Assembly (NCBI GenBank): GCA_035701665.1
Contig: DASSRQ010000237.1
Coordinates: 1-10,297, forward strand
Reading direction: 5' to 3'
Origin: DASSRQ01 sp035701665
Lineage (GTDB): Bacteria; Vulcanimicrobiota; Vulcanimicrobiia; Vulcanimicrobiales; Vulcanimicrobiaceae
Length of the DNA stretch: 10,297 bases
A program made the translations under genes and the position numbers. The notes beneath the pieces are model-generated. The model was not told the DNA's origin. It saw nothing but the letters and a program-made list of their open reading frames with translations, and did no database searches. Shown here one piece after another: positions 1 to 6,582 of this stretch (position 1 is the first letter of the stretch; every line of letters begins with the position of its first letter).

Positions 1-553
1 GGGCCCGGTAAGATAGGATGAGATCGCGTAATTCTTCGGGCGTTGTCTCCGCAACGGGGAGTATGATGATCGCGCAACCGGTTTTGCGCCGCGCGCGATC
101 GAACGAAATGCGTCCGTCGAGCGGCATCTTGGGGAAATTGGTGCGCTGGATGAATTGCCCGACCGCCTCGTTGTTGACCGTGCGAATTCCGACGCAGCGC
201 TTTCGCAGCGCATCGCAAACCAGAACGTCCTCGATCTCGGACCACTTAATGCGAACCTTGAGATACAAGACGCCTTTCGCATCGACCGCAACCGACGGAG
301 GCGAAACCTCCGGGAGCTTAAGCCTTAATCGCGTCAACCGGAAAATCTGTACAAGGCTTACAGCCGTCAGGGCGATACCGAACACATAAAAGAGCGGCGC
401 ATTTCCGTCGGGGTCGTTGCGCAGCGTGAAGCCCGCCCAGATCGCGCCTAAGCCGCATAAAGCCGGGATAACAAAAAGCGGAATGCGTCGAGCCAGGTCG
501 CCGCGATGCATCACCTGCGAAAAAAGCCGCTTTGGAAATTGCTCGTCGCTCAC
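1..553 (-). CDS. Two-helix membrane protein with PH-like domain (partial, 3' end outside window)
   Basis: Reading the minus strand from GTG at 551-553 gives 184 open codons that run off the window edge, so the C-terminus is missing. After a short polar N-terminus there are two predicted membrane helices, about residues 24-44 (IPLFVIPALCGLGAIWAGF) and 53-71, separated by a short loop with charged residues. From about residue 85 a soluble domain follows with the pattern of bacterial PH-like/STM3941-type domains (KGVLYL, then IKWSEIEDVLV, then a strand-rich stretch). The domain assignment is by pattern only. Function is unknown; such proteins usually sit in the cytoplasmic membrane with the PH-like domain inside. 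The start is uncertain: an in-frame GTG lies at 569-571 and an ATG at 509-511, and none has a clear Shine-Dalgarno. A terminator separates it from the upstream gene, so it probably has its own promoter. Confidence 0.72.
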   Translation of the reverse strand, partial: MSDEQFPKRLFSQVMHRGDLARRIPLFVIPALCGLGAIWAGFTLRNDPDGNAPLFYVFGIALTAVSLVQIFRLTRLRLKLPEVSPPSVAVDAKGVLYLKVRIKWSEIEDVLVCDALRKRCVGIRTVNNEAVGQFIQRTNFPKMPLDGRISFDRARRKTGCAIIILPVAETTPEELRDLILSYRA

Positions 554-558
554 AGACG

Positions 559-564
559 TTATAT
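559..564 (-). promoter_or_regulatory. Possible -10 element (TATAAC) just before the GTG start
   Basis: On the minus strand TATAAC ends about five bases before the GTG at 551-553, inside the 37-base gap after the terminator. No Shine-Dalgarno lies between them, so a leaderless or near-leaderless transcript is possible. No convincing -35 box is seen, so this is a weak call. Confidence 0.2.
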
Positions 565-590
565 TCGGCACAACCGTAACACCGCTTAAA

Positions 591-620
591 TTAAAAAGGC
601 GCTCCGAGCGGAGCGCCTTT
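591..620 (-). terminator. Intrinsic terminator after the Thr-Pro-tail gene
   Basis: A perfect 10-bp inverted repeat (595-604 with 611-620, six-base loop) is GC-rich at its core and, read on the minus strand, is followed directly by TTTTTAATTT. It lies 17 bases after the TAA at 637-639. On the plus strand there is no T-tract after the hairpin, so it works in one direction, ending the two-gene minus-strand unit. Confidence 0.85.
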
Positions 621-636
621 CTGTTGCACGTTTATT

Positions 637-1482
637 TTACGGACGGTGTGTCGCCGTCGGCGCTGGTGTCGGTGTTGATCCCGGCGCCGGCGTCGGTGTC
701 AGGCTGGGCACCGGCACTCCGGAAGGCACCGCGTTTGGCGGTGGCGTCATGCCCTTGGGCGTGGCCGTCGGCGTTGGTGTCGGCGTCGGGGTTGGCGACG
801 GCGAAGGCGTCGGCGTCAGGCAAGGCACCGGCAGAATCTCGACCTTCGGCTGGCCTGGGGCGGGCGTGGGCGTTGCGGCCGGCGTCGGCGTTTCGGTCGG
901 CGTGGGCGTCGGCGTCGGGGCACCGCGGCCGCCGGGCGTCGCCGTCGGCTCGACGGTTACGCCGCACGGAACGGGCACGGCGAAGTAATGTTCGGTAAAG
1001 CCGACTTTGAGCGCGCTGCGCAGCGTCTTGGCAAAAAAACTGCCCGGAAACTTCTTCACGACGAGGTTCGCGTAATCGAACGCGCGCTGCTGATACTGCT
1101 GCGTCCAAATTTTGCGAAACATTTGGAAGCCCAAGAAATACGAACGGGCGAGTTGCGGATCGCGCGGATATTTTTGCGACCACGCTTGCAGTGCTTCGTC
1201 GGCGAATCCTACTTTCGAGATGATGCGCGGGTCGGTCGTATACGCGCCGGCGCGGATCGCTTCGTCGTGGAACGTATTGTTGATGCCGAGATAGCTCAGT
1301 TTCAAGCGGCCGAAATATTCGTCACCCGGCGCAGCATCGTGCATGACTTGCAGAACGTGCTGCTGCCACTTGGAAAGTTTCGGCGGCGCCGGCCGCGGAT
1401 CGGCGGCCTTCTTCTTCGGCGCCGGCCCCGCGGCACCCAAGAGGAAAGCGGCGGCTACTATAAATGCAAATGCCCGTCTCAT
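637..1482 (-). CDS. Secreted DEYFGRLK-family protein with long Thr-Pro-rich tail
   Basis: This is a 281-residue protein if started at ATG 1480-1482 (MRRAFAF), which gives a clean signal peptide: two Arg, then a hydrophobic run ending near LGAAG. An in-frame ATG 18 bases upstream (1498-1500) would add MPVLSN and weaken the signal peptide. A Lys/Pro-rich linker leads to a helical core at about residues 40-165, containing DEYFGRLK (54-61), YP-D (105-108) and FP-x3-FAK (145-152). The same landmarks occur in the same order in the gene immediately upstream, so the two are paralogs. From about residue 175 to the end the chain is Thr-Pro low complexity with a repeated PVPC motif (about 170-173 and 218-221), typical of an extended extracytoplasmic or wall-spanning stalk. 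No enzyme motif is seen and the function is unknown. The core spacing loosely recalls helical-repeat (TPR-like) proteins, which is inference. The terminator follows 17 bases after the stop. Confidence 0.82.
   Translation of the reverse strand: MRRAFAFIVAAAFLLGAAGPAPKKKAADPRPAPPKLSKWQQHVLQVMHDAAPGDEYFGRLKLSYLGINNTFHDEAIRAGAYTTDPRIISKVGFADEALQAWSQKYPRDPQLARSYFLGFQMFRKIWTQQYQQRAFDYANLVVKKFPGSFFAKTLRSALKVGFTEHYFAVPVPCGVTVEPTATPGGRGAPTPTPTPTETPTPAATPTPAPGQPKVEILPVPCLTPTPSPSPTPTPTPTPTATPKGMTPPPNAVPSGVPVPSLTPTPAPGSTPTPAPTATHRP
660..960 (-). repeat. Degenerate short tandem repeats coding the Thr-Pro tail
   Basis: Short 6- and 12-base units (plus strand variants of GGCGTC/GGTGTC) recur through this part and translate on the minus strand as alternating Thr-Pro with Ala, Ser, Gly and Glu interruptions. 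The same repeats open spurious Gly-Val frames on the plus strand. Such tracts can expand or contract by slippage. Confidence 0.7.
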
Positions 1483-1500
1483 GTTACTGAGAACGGGCAT
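1470..1500 (-). promoter_or_regulatory. Hairpin enclosing the start codon of the Thr-Pro-tail gene
   Basis: An inverted repeat of 7 plus 5 bp (1470-1481 with 1488-1500, a single bulge at 1493, six-base loop) lies between the two paralogs. The chosen ATG (1480-1482) sits at the loop and inner stem, and the alternative ATG lies at its 5' base. In the mRNA it could limit ribosome access to the second gene. A role as a weak terminator is also possible, since the bases after it are T-rich but broken. Confidence 0.45.
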
Positions 1501-1519
1501 TCACGCTGAAACGGTCCGG

Positions 1520-2023
1520 TTACTTCGTCAACGTTGCAGAAATTTGCGTGCGGGCCGCCTTGGCGAACGCGCAGCGCGGATACCGGTCAACGAGCCAGTG
1601 CAGCGTGCGCGTTGCGCGCGTCTGCCCTTCCGGCGTGTGAATCGACGAATAAACCTGCGAGAGATCGTAGACGCTCTTCGGCAGCCAAGAGTCCCCCGGA
1701 TACTTGTGCTCCCAATCGTGAATTGCGTCTTCGACCATACCGGCAGCACCCAGCTGGTCTCCCCCCCGGTCTGGGTTAAAGGCTATTTTGGCAGAGAGGT
1801 CTTTCAATTGATTGCGTACGCCCAGAATGCTCATCTTGAGCCTTCCGAAGTACTCGTCCGCGGGCGCGACCTTCGCAAAGGTAGCGGCGGCTACTTTGGC
1901 GTGGTGAGCAACCTTAGCGTGATGAGGTACCTTGGCGTGAGTGGCGGCGACGGACGGAGCCATCGAAAATCCACCGGTAAGAAGTGCTGAGAGCGCGACG
2001 AATACAGCTCCTCGCATGTGCAT
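1520..2023 (-). CDS. Secreted DEYFGRLK-family protein with His-rich HAKV repeat
   Basis: This protein has 167 residues. The start at ATG 2021-2023 is preceded by a purine-rich AAAGGGAAG stretch at suitable distance. A signal peptide (hydrophobic residues 5-20, likely cut near VAA at 25-27) is followed at 28-52 by four copies of an (H)AKV unit with five His residues. The core from residue 56 carries DEYFGRLK (56-63), an ILG-x-R/N stretch, W-x3-YP-x-D (104-111) and YP-x3-FAK (148-155), all shared with the neighbouring downstream gene. The protein stops soon after the core and has no Thr-Pro tail. Function is unknown and no catalytic motif is visible. Only 37 bases separate its stop from the next start, so the pair is likely co-transcribed from the divergent region at 2024-2096. 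A run of seven G (coding strand) lies at 1761-1767. Confidence 0.82.
   Translation of the reverse strand: MHMRGAVFVALSALLTGGFSMAPSVAATHAKVPHHAKVAHHAKVAAATFAKVAPADEYFGRLKMSILGVRNQLKDLSAKIAFNPDRGGDQLGAAGMVEDAIHDWEHKYPGDSWLPKSVYDLSQVYSSIHTPEGQTRATRTLHWLVDRYPRCAFAKAARTQISATLTK
1892..1942 (-). repeat. Tandem 18-base repeat coding (H)HAKV units
   Basis: Three near-identical 18-base units on the minus strand (pattern CAY CAC GCY AAR GTN NCT) code for HAKV, HHAKV and HHAKV; a fourth, diverged FAKV follows. The units differ mostly at third positions, so the peptide seems to be kept by selection. Confidence 0.7.
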
Positions 2024-2096
2024 GGTGAGGCTTCCCTTTCTCCCCTACGTTTTAGGCTTCGACTCGCTTGCTTAAAAATGTGAGCTGCTTGCTCTG
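2024..2096. promoter_or_regulatory. Divergent promoter region between paralog pair and five-gene operon
   Basis: These 73 bases separate two oppositely oriented start codons and must hold promoters for both units. They are locally AT-richer than the coding sequence. Candidate boxes are TTTTTA (2073-2078) and CTAAAA (2050-2055) on the minus strand with a 17-base spacer. On the plus strand the same two stretches could serve in reverse as TTTTAG and TTAAAA (2072-2077). The boxes are poor matches and the call rests mainly on gene layout. Confidence 0.35.
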
Positions 2097-3335
2097 ATGC
2101 TCCGCCTAGCTGCAGTCCAACTCGCCGCGCACGACCGGGCGGCCTTTCCGGCTGCTTGGCCCTCGATCGAGGCGGCGCTGCATACCGCGCTGGACGAAGG
2201 CGCCAAACTCGTCGTCCTACCCGAAGCCACGCTCCCCGGGTACGTCATGGGCGCCCAGCCGTTCGAGGACAGTGAGATCGCGAGCGGTCTGGAGCGCATG
2301 CAAGAACTCGCACGCGACGCAAAGGCCGTCGTCGTCGCCGGCGCGGCGCGAACGACCCCGCGCGGCGTGTCCAACAGCGCGATCGTCGTCGACACCGACG
2401 GAAGCATTGCCGGCGCAGCCGACAAGCATTTCTTGTGGCACTTCGATCGTCAGTGGTTCGTTCGCGGCGAGCAGATCGAACCGGTGCGCACGTCGCTGGG
2501 AACGATCGGCGCGCTCGTCTGCGCGGACGGCCGCATTCCGCTCATTGCCCGTACGCTGGTCGAAAAAGGCGCGCAGCTGCTCGTCATGCCGACGGCTTGG
2601 GTCACGAGCGGGCGCGATCCGGCGCAGCTTGAGAACGTGCAAGCGGATCTGTTTGCGCGAGTTCGCGCTCGCGAGAACGGCGTACCCTTCATCGCTTCGA
2701 ATAAATGCGGTACGGAACAGCGCTGCGTGCTGTATTGCGGAAAGAGTCAGATCGTCGACGCGGACGGCACCGTCGCCGTCATCGCCTCGCAGGATCGGCA
2801 AGAGATCGTCAGCGCTTCGATCGCATTGCCGGACGCGCGCCCGAAGCGGCCGCAGCTCGCCGATGCGGTCGCGCTGGAATCGCCGCACGCTGCAATGCGC
2901 ATCGCAATTACCGCTCGCGCACTCCAAGACGGAGACGCGCAGCGTCTTTCGTTCGTAGAAGCCGACCGCATCGTGCATCCCGGCGATCGCGGCTTTGCAA
3001 CCGACGAGCACGTCCTCGATCCGGGGGGGCTGGCCGCGCTGCGTTTACGCGGTGCTACGTTGATCCGGTGGACGACTGCGCTCGACCCGCACTGGCAAGT
3101 CACGTTTGCGCGCACGCGGGCGCTGGAACTGCGCGTGTATATGATCGTAATCGACGAACAGCGTCACCGCGCATTTGCCGTCGATCCCGACGGAACCGTC
3201 GTCTGCGGTACGACGGGCTCGTACGAGATTGCAAGTTTCGCGTTCGATCCGGCGCGTACGCAGATGACGCTCGTCGCGCCGGGCACCGACGTCTTAGCGG
3301 GGCTGCAGCGCGCGGCTGAAGATGCGCGTCTCTAA
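2097..3335 (+). CDS. Nitrilase-superfamily carbon-nitrogen hydrolase with extra C-terminal half-domain
   Basis: This is a 412-residue cytosolic protein with no signal peptide. Residues 1-248 form a nitrilase-type alpha/beta domain that cleaves C-N bonds of amides or nitriles. The Glu-Lys-Cys triad is visible: E43 in LPEATLPGY, K110 in DKHFLW and C142 in VCADGRIP. The later family strands follow (LLVMPTAW, FARVRARENGVPFIASN, DADGTV). The usual family length is about 260-330 residues. The remaining 160 residues repeat the order of the domain's second half (RGATLIRW, FARTRALELRVYMIVID, DPDGTVVC, YEIASFAFDPAR) without any triad residue, so it appears to be a decayed second copy. The substrate cannot be told from sequence. 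No clear Shine-Dalgarno precedes the ATG. It is the first gene of the operon; its stop overlaps the next start by 14 bases. A G7 run at 3023-3029 lies in the extra region. Confidence 0.9.
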   Translation: MLRLAAVQLAAHDRAAFPAAWPSIEAALHTALDEGAKLVVLPEATLPGYVMGAQPFEDSEIASGLERMQELARDAKAVVVAGAARTTPRGVSNSAIVVDTDGSIAGAADKHFLWHFDRQWFVRGEQIEPVRTSLGTIGALVCADGRIPLIARTLVEKGAQLLVMPTAWVTSGRDPAQLENVQADLFARVRARENGVPFIASNKCGTEQRCVLYCGKSQIVDADGTVAVIASQDRQEIVSASIALPDARPKRPQLADAVALESPHAAMRIAITARALQDGDAQRLSFVEADRIVHPGDRGFATDEHVLDPGGLAALRLRGATLIRWTTALDPHWQVTFARTRALELRVYMIVIDEQRHRAFAVDPDGTVVCGTTGSYEIASFAFDPARTQMTLVAPGTDVLAGLQRAAEDARL

Positions 3336-4542
3336 GCGTTTCGCTGCTGCGTGCGCGGCGATACTGCTGACCGCGTCGGCGGCGCAGACGACCGGTGCTC
3401 AAAAAGGAACGTTCGGCATAGCAATCGGGGGCGGCCCATATCTTTCGGGCAGCCGCATTCCGCTGCAGCTGACCGGCGTCCCCGGCCGCTCGAGTTTTGC
3501 CGTGTCGGGCCCGGGTTCGGTAACCGGATCGGTCTTTGAAGCGCCTTACGTCACGCAATCGACTCAAACCGGTATTATCGGCGCTGCGCAGGGCGCGCTC
3601 GCGTATCGCGACGTTCGCATCGAACCGGCGCCGCAAGCCGGGCGCGCGCTCATCGCGGTCGCGTCGTACGATAACGGCGTGACGCTGCACGATCCGCAAA
3701 CGTTTGCGATCCTCGGCTATCTCGCAATCGGCGGACCGCCGGGCGACGTCGCGTTTACCGCCCGCGGCGACATCCTTGCACCGGATACCGACGGCAATAT
3801 CCTTGCCTGGGCAACACGCTCGCCTTGGCACGTGAAGTACATCGAGGGCGTAGCGCTCGGAAACGAAGTGGCGGCCGACGAGCGCACGGGCAACGCTTTT
3901 GTCAGCAACCGCGACGTCAATGGAGCGGGCGCGCTCACCCGCGTGACGCCGGCCGGAACGGTAACACGGGTCGTCACCGGTATTACCGCAGAAGGCCTGG
4001 CCGTCGATCCGGAACGCAGTGTCGTCTACGTCGGTAACGTCAACGACCGCACCGTCGCGGCGATCGATGCGTCAACGATGAACGTGCGCCATAAAGTACC
4101 GTCGGTGCTGCGCACGTTCGGCATTGCGCTCGATGCGAAAAAACAGATCTTATATACGGTCGCAAACATCAGTTCGGATATGCATAGCGGAAACGGCTTT
4201 GTCGAAGCGATCGACGTGCGGACCGGAAAAGCGATCGCCCGAAGCGGACCGATGGTTTTTCCGCTCGGCGCCGCGCTCGATGCGCAGCGTGACCGGTTGT
4301 TCGTTACCGACGAATCGTCGGATGAAGTGTACGTCCTCGACGCGCGCACGCTGCGAACGGTGCACGCGCCGCTGCTCACCTGTCACACGCCCTGGCGTCC
4401 GCGGATCTTTCACGAGCGGTTGTACGTACCGTGCACGCGTTCCGACAACGTCGACGTCGTCGATACGCGAACGCTTCGCCGCGTCGCTCGTGCGCCGTTC
4501 GCTACGGGCGGATTTCCGCTGAGCGTCGCCGTTTGGCCGTAA
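3322..4542 (+). CDS. Secreted YncE-like beta-propeller protein
   Basis: This protein has 406 residues. It begins MRVSKRF followed by a hydrophobic stretch (about 7-21), a clear signal peptide, with cleavage probable around residues 21-27. After an N-terminal stretch with Ig-like character (28-100) come recurring blade-like units of roughly 40-45 residues: ALIAVASYDNGVTLHDPQTF, VAADERTGNAFVSN, LAVDPERSVVYVGN, IALDAKKQILYTV, ALDAQRDRLFVTD and RLYVPCTRSDNVDVVD. The V-Y-V-x-N/D / V-x-V-I/L-D-x-R-T pattern is typical of YncE/NHL-type seven-blade propellers, which act as binding scaffolds or, more rarely, lyases. No catalytic residues can be named. Two Cys (354, 371) lie close together near the end. 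The start overlaps the nitrilase stop, and the stop overlaps the proposed TTG start of the next gene, so translation is probably coupled. Ligand unknown. Confidence 0.85.
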   Translation: MRVSKRFAAACAAILLTASAAQTTGAQKGTFGIAIGGGPYLSGSRIPLQLTGVPGRSSFAVSGPGSVTGSVFEAPYVTQSTQTGIIGAAQGALAYRDVRIEPAPQAGRALIAVASYDNGVTLHDPQTFAILGYLAIGGPPGDVAFTARGDILAPDTDGNILAWATRSPWHVKYIEGVALGNEVAADERTGNAFVSNRDVNGAGALTRVTPAGTVTRVVTGITAEGLAVDPERSVVYVGNVNDRTVAAIDASTMNVRHKVPSVLRTFGIALDAKKQILYTVANISSDMHSGNGFVEAIDVRTGKAIARSGPMVFPLGAALDAQRDRLFVTDESSDEVYVLDARTLRTVHAPLLTCHTPWRPRIFHERLYVPCTRSDNVDVVDTRTLRRVARAPFATGGFPLSVAVWP

Positions 4543-6575
4543 CGCTTCTGCTGGCGGCACTGCTGCCGCTTGCGCCGCTGCCCGCCGCGCCGTTTCCGCA
4601 CGTCGTAACCGACGCGGTCACCATCGAGAACGTCGCACCTGGGGTCGAGTACGGCGAGTACCGGATGCGCACGAGCGACGGACCGCTTTCGATTCACGTT
4701 CTCGCCGTCGATCCGCACGAACCTACCGTGCATATCCAAGCCGCGCTTGCAAACGACCGGCTCGTTTCCCCGGGCGAGACGCTTTCATCGATGGCGCAGC
4801 GCACACAGGCCGTTGCGGGCATCAATGCGGACTACTTCGATATCAATCAGACGAACCAGCCGCTCAATCTGCTCGTTGAAAACACGCGGTTCATCCGCTC
4901 GCCGATGCAGCGTCCGGTTTTTGCAATCGGGCGCGACGGACACGCGTACATCTCGGAGTTTTCCGTTGCAGAGACGGCGCATTTCGCGGATCGTTCGCTT
5001 CCGCTGGCCGCAATGAACGATTGGCCCGTCCACGGTTCGGCGGCGCTCTTGGTGACGCCGGATTTCGGAACGCTGCGCGCGGCGCCGGGCGTTACACTCG
5101 TTCCGCTGGACGCCGGCGCCACGCCGCCGCTTACGTCGTATCGCACGCGCGACGCGATCGACGCGCTGCAGCCGCGCCCGCCGGGATACTATCTCGCGTT
5201 CGGTCCGCAGGTCGACGCGAACGCGATTCCACCGAGCGGCACCGCGTTTACGATCGATGCCGCGGCAAATCCGGCGTTGGACGACGTGGTAAATGCTGCG
5301 GGCGGCGGACCGCTGCTCGTCAAGGACGGCCGATGGTACGCCGATCCGCACGGCCCGTCGTCGGGTGAGTTCGCAACGCACATGCCCGCAACGGCGGGCG
5401 CTATCCGCGCGGACGGAACGATCCTGTTCTTCGAGATCGACGGACGTCAACCGGCAATCTCCGTCGGCGTGCTGCAGCCGCAGATTGCGGCGCTCACGAT
5501 TGCATTCGGAGCGCAGACCGCCATGCAGTTCGACGGCGGCGGAAGTTCTACCATGGTGGCGCGCCTAGCCGGCGATCAGACGCCGGAAGTGGTGAACTCA
5601 CCGTCGGATGGGACCGAACGGCGAATCGCGGACGCGCTTTTGATCGCGAGCGATGCGCCGCCGGGAGCGCCCGTGCGCATCGTCACGCGGCCGCAGATCG
5701 TTCGCGCTGCCGCCGGCGCGCACGTTGATGTTCTCGCAGCGGAAGTCGATGCAGGCGGACGAACCGTTTCGTCGTTTCACGTTCCGATCGTCGCCGATGC
5801 AACGACGAAAGCGATCGAGGTCGAACGCGACGGGCTGCGAGCTTCCATTCCGGTAAACGTTCAAACGCCGGCGCGGCTCGAGATCGATCCGCTCGATCCG
5901 GTCGTACCGCTGCACGGCAGCGTGCAGCTTTCGGTTCGGGCGTTCGATGCGCAAGGCTATCCCGTCGCACTGCCGTCCGCAGTATCGTGGACGACCGGTT
6001 CGGGCACGATCGATAAAAACGGCCTGCTGCGCGGCGTTACGCAGGACGCGCGAGTAACCGCGCACGCAGGCGGCGCCACAGCCGGTATCTCCGTCGTCGT
6101 AGGCGAGCATGCGCAGCCGATCGCGTTCGCGCAGCAAGCCACGTTTGCCACCGCACCCGCGAATGGTGCGGGCGGATTGCGCCCGGCGGCAGGCTGTTCG
6201 CCGTGCGTAGCGCTTTCGTACGACTTCAGCGGAACCGAGCGAGCTGCATATGCGAACGTTTCGATGCCGTTGCAAGAACGCGCACTCGGTCTATCCGCGG
6301 ATGTGGACGGTGACGGCAACGGCGAAACGCTGCGCGTTGCCGTCGAAAACGCGATCCACGAGCGCTTTCTTTATACGATTGCGCGCATCGATTGGCACGG
6401 TGTGCGACACGTCGAGGTCCGCTTTCCGCAAGGCTTGCCGCAGCCGATCGTCCTGCGCTCCATCTACGTCGTCGCAAAAGTCGGCGCTGCGGCAGCCGCT
6501 CCGAAGCCGGGTGCAGTGGTTCTTTCGAACCTTCGCGAGATTTTGGCAGGCAGCGCCGCAAACGCACCCAAATAG
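4533..6575 (+). CDS. Secreted phosphodiester glycosidase (NAGPA) family protein with Ig-like and C-terminal domains
   Basis: This protein has 680 residues if started at TTG 4533-4535. The frame is open to an ATG at 4431, but that start would overlap the previous gene by 112 bases and put about 34 Arg-rich residues before the signal peptide (AVTLLLAALLPLAPLPAAP). The NAGPA domain (PF09992 type; cleaves N-acetylglucosamine-1-phosphodiester links in the animal enzyme) spans about residues 55-370. Its signatures are AGINADYFD (95-103), GGGPLLVKDG (257-266), FFEIDGR (about 299-305) and MQFDGGGSSTM (331-341). Next comes a bacterial Ig-like (Big2) domain at about 447-524 with VSW, G-x-I-D-x-N-G-L and VTAHAGG. 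The C-terminal part (about 532-650) looks like an all-beta binding domain and contains an acidic DVDGDGNGE loop (590-598), a possible calcium site. Bacterial members are thought to act on cell-surface glycans or teichoic-type polymers; the substrate here is unknown. The next gene starts 7 bases after the stop. Confidence 0.87.
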   Translation: MAVTLLLAALLPLAPLPAAPFPHVVTDAVTIENVAPGVEYGEYRMRTSDGPLSIHVLAVDPHEPTVHIQAALANDRLVSPGETLSSMAQRTQAVAGINADYFDINQTNQPLNLLVENTRFIRSPMQRPVFAIGRDGHAYISEFSVAETAHFADRSLPLAAMNDWPVHGSAALLVTPDFGTLRAAPGVTLVPLDAGATPPLTSYRTRDAIDALQPRPPGYYLAFGPQVDANAIPPSGTAFTIDAAANPALDDVVNAAGGGPLLVKDGRWYADPHGPSSGEFATHMPATAGAIRADGTILFFEIDGRQPAISVGVLQPQIAALTIAFGAQTAMQFDGGGSSTMVARLAGDQTPEVVNSPSDGTERRIADALLIASDAPPGAPVRIVTRPQIVRAAAGAHVDVLAAEVDAGGRTVSSFHVPIVADATTKAIEVERDGLRASIPVNVQTPARLEIDPLDPVVPLHGSVQLSVRAFDAQGYPVALPSAVSWTTGSGTIDKNGLLRGVTQDARVTAHAGGATAGISVVVGEHAQPIAFAQQATFATAPANGAGGLRPAAGCSPCVALSYDFSGTERAAYANVSMPLQERALGLSADVDGDGNGETLRVAVENAIHERFLYTIARIDWHGVRHVEVRFPQGLPQPIVLRSIYVVAKVGAAAAAPKPGAVVLSNLREILAGSAANAPK

Positions 6576-6582
6576 CCGCCCG

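Noticed and set aside
660..960. Short repeats that could be mistaken for a CRISPR or other repeat array
   Set aside because: The units are 6-12 bases with no unique spacers, and they code in frame for the Thr-Pro tail.
417..1990. Several long plus-strand open frames (for example 417-998, 749-988, 988-1509, 1343-1990)
   Set aside because: They lie opposite the two minus-strand genes, have Arg/Ala/Gly-Val shadow composition, and lack signal peptides, domains or ribosome sites; the minus-strand frames have signal peptides and share homology.
3100..3831. A 243-codon minus-strand frame opposite the nitrilase/propeller junction
   Set aside because: Shadow composition (Arg/Ala) and no domain; the plus-strand frames explain the region.
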